Assembly (NCBI GenBank): GCA_949130495.1
Contig: OX422207.1
Coordinates: 706,648,456 to 706,712,455, forward strand
DNA: 64,000 nt
Direction of reading: 5' to 3'
Source of the DNA: Sambucus nigra
Taxonomy: Eukaryota > Streptophyta > Magnoliopsida > Dipsacales > Adoxaceae
Positions 11,689 to 23,173 of this stretch are shown piece by piece. The notes under the pieces were generated by a model. The model worked only from the letters and a program-made list of their open reading frames with translations. It had not been told where the DNA came from and searched no databases. The first letter of the stretch is position 1, and each line of letters opens with the position of its first letter. Position numbers and translations under genes: made by a program.

Positions 11689-11910
11689 TTCAGTTATAAG
11701 TATTGTAGAATAAAATGTGTAGCGTTATTCTTAAACTAAAAATGGATTTGTTGAAATTAAAATTTGGAAAGTTTTTAACACCTGCTTAATTGGGTATTGG
11801 GTGAGTTGTAAATGTTTTCGACAGTGATGCTAAGAATGAGCCAACTATATATTATATTTTAATTTGGTATGGGACTCACCACCCGGTATTTAATTAGGCG
11901 GGGTGTTACA
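11689..11910 (+). mobile_element. Old chromovirus-type LTR, right part
   Basis: Continuation of the LTR at 1-748. It holds the shared CGACAGTGATGCT motif (from 11820) and the terminal 'cacccggtatttaattaggc' block, ending GTTACA at 11910. The next bases, ACACC, may be its target duplication, but the left partner is outside the window. Confidence 0.8.
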
Positions 11911-11924
11911 ACACCATCATGGTT

Positions 11925-12345
11925 TTCACTTCTTGTACACATAGGACACATTCAAACATTCATAAAAACTAAAAATTTTGATATTCATTTCAAAATAAAT
12001 ATTCCAAGGTCTAGACCCCCACTTAAGTCCATAAATATACTTATTAAGCTTTCACAATTTATTCTTTTTACCTTTAGTAACAAAATTGTCTAGTTGAACT
12101 ATATAAATACACTTGTCGAGTTCCCATTATGGAATGCAATCTTAACTTCCACTTTCAAAGTTTTAATATTGAAGTGAGCCTCATTTATTATGAGAATTCG
12201 AATGGATTTTAGCACAATTATCGATAATATTTTTTCTTTATAATCGATGCCATCTTTATGAATAATCCATTTATCCACAGGTCAAGCCTTGAATGTCTAT
12301 ATTTTCCCGTCCACCCCTATATTCCTCTTATAAACCCACTATTGG
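11925..12345 (-). pseudogene. Decayed Ty1-copia reverse transcriptase fragment
   Basis: Translation of the minus strand from about 12345 downward gives a string that aligns in order with copia RT. It reads WVYKR, then GVDGKI, KDGIDY, KSIRIL, a degraded 'DVKTAFLNG' box (VEVKIAFHNG), a degraded 'SIYGLKQ.SR.WN' box near 12020 and a VYKK near 11930. There are several stops and at least one frameshift, so it is long dead. The old chromovirus LTR inserted at its downstream edge (11910). Identification is by motif order only. Confidence 0.65.
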
Positions 12346-12659
12346 GGTGTTATTCTTAAAATTAGGTTTATGATGTTTATTTTTCAATAAAGGTGTTTTA
12401 GGTTCAATTTCAAATGAGAATTATGTTTATGAGAATGCCTTATATATATATAAATGTTGGTCAATTGGACTCAGTAAAAATAGGGTGATTTGATTTTCGT
12501 CTAATAAAAAAATATTAGAATTTCGGTTCTAGTATAATTAAACATTTTATAGCCTAAATAGGGAGTTAACATCGTATCGGTAAAGTTGTATATACAATTT
12601 CTGTAGACTATTGTAGACAACCAATCCTAGTACCCTCTAAGTACCTTTTTAGGTCCATA
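12346..12659. other. AT-rich DNA without a recognisable gene
   Basis: Short AT runs and no coherent frame. It may be an upstream part of the copia relic, but no further motif is readable. Confidence 0.5.
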
Positions 12660-12689
12660 ACACTTCTCCTACCACCATATGACCTTAGG

Positions 12690-13370
12690 TTTTGATCCAA
12701 ACCCTAATCCAGAGGTTACTAGGCGCTCCTGAGCCCTGTTTGACTTTGGTTAAATTTTCAAGTCAAGCGAAACTCATATGGCTCTAAATCCCCTTTCCAA
12801 CAATCCATACCGTGTGCAAATCGGCCTTACGGTCTACCTTTTTACTCCAAACCCTGATCCAAAGGCCACTATATGTTCTCGATCCCCGTTTGGATTTGAT
12901 AAACTCTTCAACTCGATAAAATCCCATTTCACTCTTATAGGACTCTGGATACCCTTTCCAACGGTCCATACCCTGTACGAATAGGCCTTATGGTTCACGT
13001 GTACTTACCTTTTTACTCTAAATCTTGATCTAGAGGTCACTGGATGCTCTTGAGCCCCATTTGACATTAGTGAACTTTCTAACCCGAGCTAAGATCATTT
13101 TACTTTCATAGGGCTCTGAATACCCTTTCTAAAGGTCCATACCGTGCATAAATCGCCCTTACAATTCGCGTGTACTCACATTTTTACTCTGAGAACCCCC
13201 GTCTAGAGGTCATCGGGTGAGTCCAAGCCTTGTTTGACTTTAGTTATGTCTCAACCTGAGAGTGGACACATATATTTTCATAGGGATTTGAATACCCTTT
13301 CCAATGGTCGCACTCATGTGCGATTTGAACTTAAGATTTGCATTTTAGGCCCATTTTCCCCCAAAAAATA
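12690..13370. repeat. Degenerate tandem repeat, four units of about 150-173 bp
   Basis: Four copies share a fixed order of phrases: 'tttactct..a.cctgatc', 'agaggtcac', 'gagccc..tttgac', 'gaataccctttcc' and 'ggtccataccgtgc'. The anchor '(g/a)tttga/gg' lies at 12738, 12888, 13059 and 13232, giving spacings of 150, 171 and 173 bp. Units are clearly diverged. A fifth, isolated copy lies at about 16755-16990. I do not recognise the family; it could be a satellite-like part of an LTR. Confidence 0.8.
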
Positions 13371-13403
13371 ATCCTTTTTGGACTACCTATAAGCACCCAA
13401 TAC

Positions 13404-13423
13404 CCCCTGCCTATAGGCAGGGG
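13404..13423. repeat. Perfect 20-bp palindrome
   Basis: CCCCTGCCTATAGGCAGGGG is fully self-complementary. It lies just after the tandem repeat. A TATA-like 'actatttaag' near 13509 and a smaller palindrome, GAGGTCATGACCTC, follow about 100 bp on. Confidence 0.85.
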
Positions 13424-15411
13424 TGTACTTTAATTCTCCAGCAAGATAGGGATATTCTGATAGGTAAGCCTGGGCATATTCCGATCGAAACACCCTCCCT
13501 AATTTTTACTATTTAAGGAGGTCATGACCTCATTCCCAAGGCCCCTTTTTTGAGCACTAAAAAACATTTCCTCGAAATCAGTGCACCGTCATTCCAAAAA
13601 AACCAATTTTCCAACATTTATTTCATTTTTCTTACCTCACTTTCATACCACCTTGAGCCATTTACCACACCCCTACTTCACCACCATTTTGCCACCATAA
13701 AACCAGCATACTATCCTTCAAAAATCAATAGCAAAGTCTTCTAGGAGGTCTACTCCTACTCCTTTCTAATTTATCTATTTATTGTTGTTTACTTTGTTTC
13801 AATTTTGATATCTTTTAGTTTTACTCCATTATCTCACATTAACTAACATCCTTAATATTATTAGTATTCACATAATATATTTTTATAAAATAAAAAAGAT
13901 AAAGAAGTTGGTTTACTTAACTCCAAAGGATTTCCTCAATTTTTCTACACTTTTACACTGGAGCACATTTTCTTCAAAAATAATTAAAAAGGGGCCTAAA
14001 ATATGGGTTAATGGGTTAAACCCAATGCTTATGATATGTTGAACTACGTGGACTTTGATGCTTATTATGGACTTTGAGCGTATTCACACGCCTACATATT
14101 AGTGTTCCCACCCGACATGCACATTCACTTTCTGATAGTGAATTGTGATTTGGTGGGAACTAACATCACATTTTCTATTATTTTCCTTTCTTTCGTATAC
14201 TTCTTAGAATGACTCATCTCCGTCCTCGCCACGACGTGAATAGGATGATTCTTTTTTCTCACTTATTTTCACATCGAACACATTATAGACAAGAATCACG
14301 TATTGGAGAAAAAAGGAGAACATCATTATAGGCTATGGGAGATCTAAAGGGCAGAAATGGTGCATAACACCTTTCCATTCCGTAACTTAGTCCCCGAAAG
14401 CTCATTTCATTTGGTTCCGTACACATCAGTTTGTCTTTCGATCTCATTCTTTCGGGGACAACTACATTATTTTGTCCGTTTTAAGAAAAATAGGCTGGAA
14501 ACGTCATTTTCTACATTTTCATCCCATCTGATGACGACCGATTTATATCCAAGGTAGCCCGCGCTGGAGGAATCCTCCCCGGATGGTCACACCTATCTTG
14601 AACACAGGAACGTGTCTGATGGTTCAGCAACTTGTTTGATAGTTCAAAGAGGATTGCAATGGTGCACCAGGATTATATTTAACATAACCATGGGTAAAAT
14701 TCAAGTCTAGGTGTTAACCATGGGTAAAGTTCAAAGAGAATTGCAATCTCACAGTGTTCGCAAATAGTGAACACATTTTTAATCCCCAAAATTATGAGGA
14801 TTGCAGTATGCGCTCAATTATTGTTTTTATTGTTATGGGTGAGATTCAATTAATTGGTTCTAAATTTGCACAATTTGTGCAACCTTTGTGTGAATATATC
14901 TGAGATCATATTCTAGAGGAATATGCATCTGGGAGATATCTTAGATTGTGATGTCCCCTTAATAAACTTATGGGTTTTGATTCTATTAGTAAACAGGACC
15001 AATTGATTTTACAATCCGATAGATCGTAAAAATAACTTTAGTTTGAAATCAAGGAATTAATATAATATTGGTGAAAATTGATTAATGGCAAATTGAATTT
15101 CACCAACCAAGTATTGCATGCTTTATGCGGGGAATCATATTATATTATATCTAAATTTGCAAATAAGGCCTCTTTGTTCGAGTAATTCAAAGATAATTAA
15201 ATTAGAGTGAAGTTGTAATTATTTATTAAAACTAATTACAACAAAGGAAAGGAAATAAATTAGACGGTGATAGTTTGGAATTTTCATGTTTTCTTTGAAA
15301 GACCGTTTAATTAATTCGGTTCGGGTACTTTGTGTAGTACTTATTAAAGAAGTGATCATTTACTTATCTCGTTACTATAAACGCCTTCTTACTGCACCAA
15401 AACACTCCAAT
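13424..15411. other. Unassigned AT-rich interval
   Basis: No LTR end, PBS, domain or long frame was recognised. Small open frames here (60-66 codons) have no sensible composition. It may be decayed element DNA. Confidence 0.5.
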
Positions 15412-15880
15412 GGTCATGATTTTGGCCAATGCCCAACCCTATGTGTCATGATTTTGGACCGTGACCATTTTTAGGGTGACAACACCACGAGTCAAAGCCT
15501 AAAATCGTGACCCGACCCATAGGCTTTGTCACGGGCCAACATGGGTCATAGTCTTAACCTGCAATCACCATGTCATCGTGGGTCATGTTCGAAGATCATA
15601 ACCACTACTGTAAAAATGTGGCATTGGTGGTCACGATCCAAAATCGTGACCCATGGTGTGATGTTTTTAATTGGTTACCTTAGTAGTCATGGTCAAAAAC
15701 CATGACCATTAGGGTGAGAAATTTAAAAATAAAATATTGGGTCACAATAAAAAATCGTGACCAAATATATTTTTATTTTTAATGGTCACCATATTGGTCA
15801 CAATTTTGGACCGTGATCGCTAATGTGATTAAATGAAAAAATATATATTTGGTCACGGTTTTGGACCATGACCAAATTAG
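15412..15880. repeat. Array of inverted GGTCACGAT-type motifs; probable CACTA transposon subterminal region
   Basis: At least seven hairpin-like units occur. The two best are 15629-15651 (GGTCACGAT, loop CCAAA, ATCGTGACC) and 15686-15706 (GTCATGGT, loop CAAAA, ACCATGAC). Weaker ones lie near 15447, 15739, 15794 and 15851. Repeated, inverted short motifs close to an end are typical of plant CACTA (En/Spm) elements. CACTACTGTAAAAA occurs at 15603 and resembles a CACTA terminus. No matching opposite end or 3-bp duplication was found and no transposase frame is present, so the class is an inference. Confidence 0.55.
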
Positions 15881-16744
15881 AAATACAAAAAATAATTTTA
15901 TTTTTTTGCATCCTAAAAACCTGTACATTTTTCAAATGTGCTTACATTAACAGAAATAAATATTTAGCCAACATTCCATCCATAAATCAAAATATAACAA
16001 TATAGCACAAGATAACTAACGCATGATTGCGTGAATATGTAATTATATATAATGCATGCTTGTGTGAATATGTACACCACAAATAAAATACAACGAATGC
16101 TTGGGTGAATATGTTCCAAATGGTTCTTCTCCAATTTGGCCTATAAACAAAATTTAAAAATGCTCCAAATGGTAAGTAATAAAGGACTTGAATCCCAAAA
16201 ATAACTTAGGAATGCCTACGTAGCCAAAAATTGCTTCAAATTCCACGTAGCTCATGAGATGAACAAGGTTGAGATCTAACTCATAATTCGAATCTAGCGT
16301 GCCTCTTTTGATTTATAAATATATATGTAAAATGTTTTGAAAGCATAGAAAATAATGAGCACACTCTAAATTCAGAATTGGGGTATAGGCCCCATTTTTT
16401 GAGTTTTGATTTATTTATTTATGAAAATAAATGTGAATGCATATATGATAATAAAAAGTGTGTAATAGCATTGGGGTCAGTTGGTATGAGTTACGCTGGT
16501 CCCACGAAATGCGTTCTTGTCTCTCATGGGGCTGTTTAGTGGTTGTTTTTTATTTTCGCCCTTTAACGACATGTTTTTAAGTCTAAGTTTAACTATTTAT
16601 AAATTTTAGTCATATTCTCAAATCGGGAGACCCGTGACTACGCAGTCAGTTGCTACGAGGTACATAGATCCCATTGTACACATCACATTATAGGACTCTC
16701 CAAAGCATCTCCTTATGTCCCTGGCACTTACTCCTTCACCATGT
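15881..16744. other. Unassigned AT-rich interval
   Basis: Contains a short repeated phrase ('gtgaatatgt') three times between about 16031 and 16120. Otherwise I see no gene or element end. Confidence 0.5.
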
Positions 16745-16754
16745 ACATGTCACA

Positions 16755-16990
16755 CTCCAAGTACCGCTCTAGAGGCCACCGAGCGCTCCCAGGACCCATT
16801 TGATCCCGATCAACTTTCTCGTCTGTGCAAAACATCAAAGAATAATCACATTGGAACCCATTTGAGCAAGGTCAACTCTCCAAACTGAAAGAGACCGAAT
16901 GAATCTTCGATGGGATTTGAATACCCTTTCTAAGAGTCCACTTCGTGCACAAATCGTCTTTATTGTTCGAACGAACGATCTTTTTTCCTC
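16755..16990. repeat. Isolated fifth copy of the 12690-13370 repeat
   Basis: Has the same phrase order ('ctctagaggccacc', 'gcgctccc', 'catttgatcc', 'gaataccctttc', 'cgtgcacaaatcg') with extra inserted sequence. It ends close to the insertion site of Element 2. Confidence 0.65.
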
Positions 16991-17126
16991 GGGGAATCTA
17001 TTGTCTAAAATATTTTCTGTAATACCCCGTATTCTTGATGATTTAAATAACTATGGGATTAATTATTATTATTGGATTAATTGAATTAAAATGTGAGATT
17101 TACTAGTTAATTAATCCAGATTAATA

Positions 17127-17163
<37 letters not shown>

Positions 17164-18170
17164 CTAGCGTGCCAGGGTTAATACTTATTGATCGAATATT
17201 ACTATGTGATATGTAATATGGAATTATGCATTTTGATAAATTATCGAGATTGAGAAATACGACAATTGGTTATTTAAGTCAGACACGCGCGTGAGTCGTG
17301 TGGGGACTAATTAATTGGAATAAAAGAGAATTTATTTTTATTTACTCGTATGGTAATTTCGAGTGTGCCATTGAGTCTGAAAGGGTCGAGATAGTCGAAA
17401 AACTCTACCTGGGCATTTTGTTTGGACTCCGGGATAATTTTAGGCCTAACCGGCACCCCGTAGGGATAGTTTTGTCATTTGGATTTTTGTGAAATTAAAA
17501 TGGAAGAAAATTAGATAATTATTATATCAGTTACGGGAGTTCCATTAGGGTTAAGTTACACAGAAATCAAGAGAGAACCACAGAGGGCGAGGGAGAGAAA
17601 ATCCCAAAGGAAGAAGTCCAATTAACACCACCTTGCACAACCACCACTACCATCATATAGATTGGGAAGTGAGGATCGAATCTATACCAACATCACTAGC
17701 GGATCAAACATTCAAATTTGAGGAAAGTGTTTATTATTTTCTTTCCTTTAGGAATAATCATGCTCATGTTAGTGTAGGTAAATTTGATCATGAATTACAT
17801 ATGAAATTGGGTGAAAATTGGAGGTTTAATTTATGATTATGGACTGATTTGATTAGTAGTTTAATTCCTTCATGTATGTATAGGATTAATCACAAAATTG
17901 GAAAACTATATCGATGAACAAATCTGGGTTGGTTAGGTTCTTTAATTGAAAATTGGGAAACTGGGGTTCTTATGATATGAATTTGGGGATTTCGAATTAT
18001 AATGATGATGGGTGATGATTTATAGATGTTATATTATTGGAAATTACACATACATGATAGGAAGATGATTTAGAATGGCTGATTGGTGATTGGGAATAAT
18101 CCGTAGAGTTTAGAGGTGTGGAAATGGTGAAGAGAACGTATTTGGGTTGGGCTGCCTTGTTACAGGTAGA

Positions 18171-18328
18171 GGCCCGGACCGCCTTTTAATAGGTCCGGGT
18201 CGTTTTCCTTATTAATAGGTCTGGACCATTTTTCATAAAAAAGTTCGGATCATTTTTTTTAATTAAAAGGTTCAGACCATTTTTCATAAAAAAAGGGTCC
18301 GGGCCATTTTCCTTAATAGGTCCGGACC
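18171..18328. repeat. CpG palindrome cassette, GGTCCGGACC type
   Basis: Seven copies or variants of the palindrome GGTCCGGACC start at 18171, 18192, 18218, 18243, 18269, 18296 and 18319, spaced 21-27 bp. The last (18319-18328) is perfect. Variants such as ggtctggacc and ggttcagacc fit loss of CpG by C-to-T/G-to-A change. The array starts about 1.15 kb into the LTR, the same place as the TCGATCGA cassette in Element 1. Confidence 0.88.
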
Positions 18329-18633
18329 GCCCTGCTAATTTTTTCAGAATTGATTTGTGGACCCTTAGGACATCTTTCATGAATAGTAATGTGGGAATCC
18401 TAATGTAGTACACTGAGGTTTGAAGTGATGTTATATAAAGGCAAGTGTGCCGTGGGACTTGGACATACGTGGGATGTATTAATCTTAAAAATTCGGGAGA
18501 GAATACTTGAAATAATCATATTCAGAAAAATAATAAGAGATTTCAATATGTGAAAAATATATGATTAGGTTGGGTGTATACCTATGGATTTTAATAGGAT
18601 ATGTGTATGCGCATTATCTGATATTATTGTTAA

Positions 18634-18855
18634 GTGCGCTAATGGGTGATATCCCGGGGGTACAAGAATATTATTGTTAAGTGCACTAATGGGTAATAAC
18701 CCGGGGGTGCAGGAATATTATTGTTAAGTGCACTAATGGGTGATAACCCGGGGGTGCAAGAATACTATTTATGAGTATGCTAATGGGTGCTAACCCGGGG
18801 GTGCATGATTAATATGGATAGGTGCGCTAATGAGTCTTAGCCCGGGGGTGCATAA
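18634..18855. repeat. 47-bp minisatellite, five units
   Basis: Unit starts (gtgc.ctaatggg) fall at 18634, 18681, 18728, 18775 and 18822, exactly 47 bp apart each time. Each unit has a 'cccggggg' core. It lies in the LTR, where other families instead show unrelated sequence. Confidence 0.92.
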
Positions 18856-19841
18856 TTAGTTTATATATGTATAGGGATGCTGTGACTATATTTATATATA
18901 TACAAGAATTTGTGAATTATTCTACTGTGTGTAATTTGTAAATTGGAAAATTGTTATATAAAGTAAACCTTAATGTATAACGAATTTATTACGAATTAAA
19001 AAACACGTTAATTAGCTATTTCGGTATAGACTAATCTAATACTGTATTGAATGGGCGATACGGGAATACTAATAGTGAGTATAGTTTGTATCATTATGAC
19101 TTCGACCTAGTTAGGCTAAGTTGCATATCTAGGTGGGATTAGATGTACGTTAGGCATGCACAGTAGATGAGAGGTGAGAATCTCATGTGAGAGTTCGATA
19201 TCTAACATGCGCGTAATACTTGCTTTAATGATGTTTTAAATACTTGCTAAATCATTTTGAAAACATCGGGCTCTGACCCATCTCTTGCATCTTTTTTTTT
19301 ATATATATGTACTATATCAGGTGCTTAGCCACAGGGACACCCGATTTAAGGACTTGGAGTATTTGGCGTGCTGCAGTTGTTGTGGAAGATGTAGGTTCTT
19401 GCATTAGACGCCCTTATCATTTCATTCAGTTCTATCCAGAGTTTTATTTAGGGTATGTGTCACCCATCCTTAGTTATTTTTATCAAAGATTGTATTCAGT
19501 TTACTTCCAGTTATTTGAGTTGGATTGGTTTTTATTATGGTTCTTTGGTTTGGAATGTTTTATCCAGTCTTATTTATTCTAATAATTGATTGAGACTCAG
19601 TATTTATTATATTCATGTGTATGGTGAATGGTTTATATTTTATTACTTTAATTGGTAAATGAAAATATTTTGTTATATCAAAAAGGAAATTATTTTTGAC
19701 ATTGGCTTAATTTATTACCAGGTGGTTTTATTCATTAATTGTTTTTCGACAGTGATGCTAAGAATGAACCAACCGAACATTCTATTTTTAATTTAATAAA
19801 AGACTGATCACCCGGTATTTAATTTAGCGGGGTGTCATAGG

Positions 19842-19853
19842 TGGTATCAGAGC
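19842..19853 (+). promoter_or_regulatory. Primer-binding site (initiator Met tRNA), Element 2
   Basis: TGGTATCAGAGC, 2 nt after the LTR end. Confidence 0.9.
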
Positions 19854-20025
19854 ATCACGTTCTAGAGTACTTTCGGATCTGTACGACTTGTTATGCTTCA
19901 ACTTTGCGTCATTTGATATAGTGCCCTATCTTTAGGACTGTTGTATTCCTGTTTATGCGATTACGTCTTCAGCTATTTGAGATTTAGTAATAACTGTGGA
20001 CTAATAAAATTGTTTCTCATCTCAG

Positions 20026-20577
20026 ATGCCTCCTCGACGTGCACCACAAGACAGACAGGTTCAACTTGAGTAGCCAGCAGCTCCGGCTCAGGGAACCATG
20101 AAGGCAACAGAGGTTGCCGCCATAGTTGCATAGGAAGTAAATGCAGCTTTAGCGGTGGTACAGCAGGCCCCACCATAGATTCAGGCTGTGGCGCCAGCTC
20201 CAGATCACGAGTTTCCCACTACTTGGGAGAGGTTAGGGAGTCCTTTCAGAGGGAACATCCCCCCAAAGTTCTCGGGCAGTTCTAATGTAATGAACGCGAG
20301 TTAGTGGAAGAAGGATATACAACGACACATTCGTATGTACGAGTGCACTGAAGTTTAGAGGCAGGTTTTGGCTACCATTAAGCTAACTGGGGCAGCTTTA
20401 CAGTGGTGGGATTCCACCACTACTACTACTACAGAGGAGGGGGATTTAATGTTGATTGGCGATTTTTGGGTGCAATTCGACCGCAAGTACTTCCCTTCTG
20501 TCGTTAAGACTGAGATGAGGCAGAAACTTTTAGACCTTACGCAGGAAGGGAAGACAGTTTGAGAATATGAGGAGGAG
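20026..20577 (+). pseudogene. gag: Element 2 gag, 5' part, with CAG-to-TAG stops
   Basis: ATG 20026 starts MPPRRAP. The frame has no frameshift but has TAG at 20071, 20131, 20176, 20302 and 20356, and TGA at 20560. At each TAG site the Element 7 gag has a Gln codon (CAG or CAA). The gag core is still readable (ALQWWDST, FDRKYFPS, EMRQKLLDL). The frame is broken at 20577 by Element 3 and continues at 34497. Confidence 0.87.
20573..20577. repeat. Target site duplication (left) of Element 3: AGGAG
   Basis: AGGAG lies directly before TGATAA (20578) and again at 34497-34501. Gag codons are continuous when the duplication is counted once. Confidence 0.93.
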
Positions 20578-21308
20578 TGATAACCACCCAAAAGTGTATA
20601 AATTATGCCCCGAATAGATGCAATTTAGTCGCTTGTTTCTAATAAAATTGGCCTTATGTTCGTATTTTATAATTTTTGCAAGTCAATACGCAGTTGCGGT
20701 ATAAATAATGCTAAATCAGTACAATTACGACTCAATAGCGGTCAAAAGCTTGCATCAAAGAAATCAAAGGAGACCGCGAAGTCTAGAGTCCTATTTGGGC
20801 ATGCCGAGATGTGTTCCGATGCCCCGAACCAGTCCCGTAACCTTAACCTACCCCAGACCGAGCCTAATCCATCACCCAAGCCTGTGTGTGTTGAGTTTGT
20901 ACCTTTTTAGATTTTCTTAGATTTTTATTTTGAGTCGTTTTATTTTTAGGATTTATTTAGGATTTATTCGAATTTATTTGCATATTTTTATATTTTATTT
21001 TTATTATTGTATTTTTATTTTATTTTGATTTTTATTAGTTTTTAGTTTTATTAGGATTAGTTTTTAGGAGTTTATTTTTAGTTTATTATATTTTATATTT
21101 TTTTAGGACTTTAGTTTTCATTTAGATTTTAAATTTTTATTTCTTTTCTTTTCTTTTAGTTTTTATATAAGCTTTGGATTTTATTTTTATTTTTAGTTTT
21201 AATATTTTTTATTTTTTTATTATTTTTAGTTCATTTTATTTTTAGTTAGATTTTTATTTTTTTATTTTTTAGGTTTATTAATTTTAGTATCATTTTTTAG
21301 GGGTACAG

Positions 21309-21548
21309 AATAAACACACACAAACAAACACCAAAAACAACCCAACACCCTCACCTAATATACTCTACACCTTACCACACACAAACCACTCATCTCACCC
21401 TCACCTAATTCACCTACAACTTACCACACACTAAACTAATCTTCATCATCTTCACCAACTCTATTTCTCTCTCCTCCAATCTCCACTATTAACACCCAAA
21501 TCATCCATCTTCAAACCCCCATAACCACAACCAACTTTACCCATCTCC
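21309..21548. repeat. G-free run of 240 nt (5' LTR of Element 3)
   Basis: No G occurs on the + strand for 240 consecutive bases, following a long T-rich, C-poor tract. The matching run in the 3' LTR is 32630-32874. Confidence 0.92.
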
Positions 21549-22074
21549 GCCATACCTACTAACCCCTTAACCGACAACCCAACACCCTCCGGCCCCTACT
21601 CCGACTCCGGTAATACACCAGCTCCGACCGGAGTAGGATCTAACCCGCGGTCGGATACTCTCACCCCTCCGGCAGCCCAAAACTGCGAACCCCGTCGACG
21701 TCCTGCTCAACCCGAAATCCGACCAGAAAAATGCGACCCTCCGAGCTCGGTTAAACCCACTGGCAAACCCGGCCAGCCACACCATTTTCGGCGGCGCAAC
21801 AGCACACCCAACGCCACATCCCGGTTTCGACCACCTGCTCCGGGCGGACTTGATCTGTAACCCGCTACCCACTTCAATACCAAACCCGACCCCTACTTGC
21901 TGACCCGCAAACCGAAAAACCGAGACCCCATTTTCCTGCCAAACCCATATCCCATGAAAATCGAAAATACCCATTTCGATCCACAAAAAAAAACCCTAGA
22001 CTTGGCCATTTTCAAATCCCTACAAAATCTTCCAATAAAAGTCGTGGCGAATGAAAGAAGGGAAAGACATCTCA

Positions 22075-22082
22075 TATAAAAA
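22075..22082 (+). promoter_or_regulatory. TATA box of Element 3 5' LTR
   Basis: TATAAAAA, just after 'catctca', is kept in the 3' LTR at 33404-33410. Its position, about 1.5 kb into the LTR and before an A/G-rich leader, suits the element promoter. Confidence 0.6.
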
Positions 22083-23173
22083 AGAGACTCTCATCAGCAC
22101 AAAAAGAAGAAAAGATACGTAGAGAGAGAAAAAGACAGTGTATAATATGTACATAGTAGGTTCATAAAAAATTCCAGAAAAATACAAAAAAATTAGTTTA
22201 GTTTTTGAAAAAATTTTGGGTTTAGTTTTTACTCATTTTTTTTTGTAATCGAATGCTGAAAATTGTGAAGAAGTTGGACACATGTCAAGGCGTATTTCAA
22301 GACAAATTTGTGGAAAAATTGCATATTGTATTTCTATACTCTCTTTTCAATTTATTTCCTTTTTGACATATTATCTATTGTTGTTTATGCACACATGAGA
22401 ATGTTTGGCTAAACACCCCGTTCAAGGGGTGGGATACACTGCGTATGATGTTAGTTTAATTAATTGGTTTCTTTAATTTTATATTTTTAGGTAAATTAAT
22501 TTTAACTGTCACCAATTAATTTATGTAACGAGAGTTAGTAAATTAATTGAACAAATTAATGTTTAAATTTAGGAATCGAACTAGAGATAGGTTTTTTTCA
22601 AAATTTGAATATTAATTCGGTGTTGAAATTTGAAAATTGTTTTCGTTAAATTAATCCTAGCGGGTAATTTTCTGAAAATAGTGTAGTCCTAATTTTTCAT
22701 CGTGTGATAATTTTAAATTAATTTTTTGAAAAAGATTTTATTAAATTTATAATTTTAACGAGAGTTTGATTATCGATTTAATATTATCTCTAAATATTTC
22801 AAATTAATAGATTGATAAATTAAAATAATTGAAAATGCAGTGTAATCCCATCTCTTGACTTTCTCACATTATTTCACACTCGGTTGCACATTCTTTTTCA
22901 TTATTTAGTCATTTTATAATTTTTAGCATTTGTTAGTTATTTTTTCCCTTGAAATTGTTTTTAAGAAATACAAAAATAAATAAAAAAAAGATTTTCATAA
23001 AAAAAATTGGAATTGCACATTTTCGCATTAATTGTTTCACCTTGGAAGTTGGATTGATACCCGTATTTACCGCAATACGAGTTATTTTTAGACAAGTTTT
23101 GTAGGTACTCGAGGGAATTTTGAGAGCGGCTTTTGCACAACAACGATACATACACAAAAAGCTTCTTATCAAA

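Larger units (their letters stand above)
17019..19839 (+). repeat. Element 2 5' LTR (2,821 bp)
   Basis: Begins TGTAATACCCCG. It ends GTGTCATA where the relatives have GTGTCACA, so the terminal CA has mutated to TA. GG and the PBS follow. The LTR carries an AT microsatellite near 17135-17160, a GGTCCGGACC cassette (18171-18328), a 47-bp minisatellite (18634-18855) and the conserved terminal block from 19747. Confidence 0.88.
17019..20577 (+). mobile_element. Element 2: chromovirus 5' part (LTR and gag), split by Element 3
   Basis: Holds a 5' LTR (17019-19839), PBS and the first part of gag. Element 3 entered gag at 20577/20578; gag resumes at 34497 for about 96 bp and then ends abruptly at about 34592. 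Pol, PPT and 3' LTR are missing. Its LTR and gag are closest to those of Element 7. Confidence 0.85.
20578..23171 (+). repeat. Element 3 5' LTR (2,594 bp)
   Basis: TGATAACC to CTTATCA. In order it has a short mixed segment, a T-rich and nearly C-free tract (about 20920-21300), a run with no G (21309-21548), a GC-richer segment (about 21549-22070), a TATA box (22075) and an AT-rich 3' part. A 139-codon minus-strand frame at 21567-21986 is not kept in the other LTR and is not called as a gene. Confidence 0.9.

Noticed and set aside
15412..15880. CRISPR-like array
   Set aside because: Units are inverted, variable and without uniform spacers; the setting is a plant genome.
21567..21986. 139-codon minus-strand frame inside the Element 3 5' LTR
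   Set aside because: The matching place in the 3' LTR does not keep this frame, and the composition is explained by the C-rich + strand. No domain is seen.
22961..23172. Small overlapping minus-strand frames at the end of the Element 3 5' LTR (also 34271-34600)
   Set aside because: Pairs reflect the duplicated LTR; they run across the LTR end in one copy, so they are not genes.
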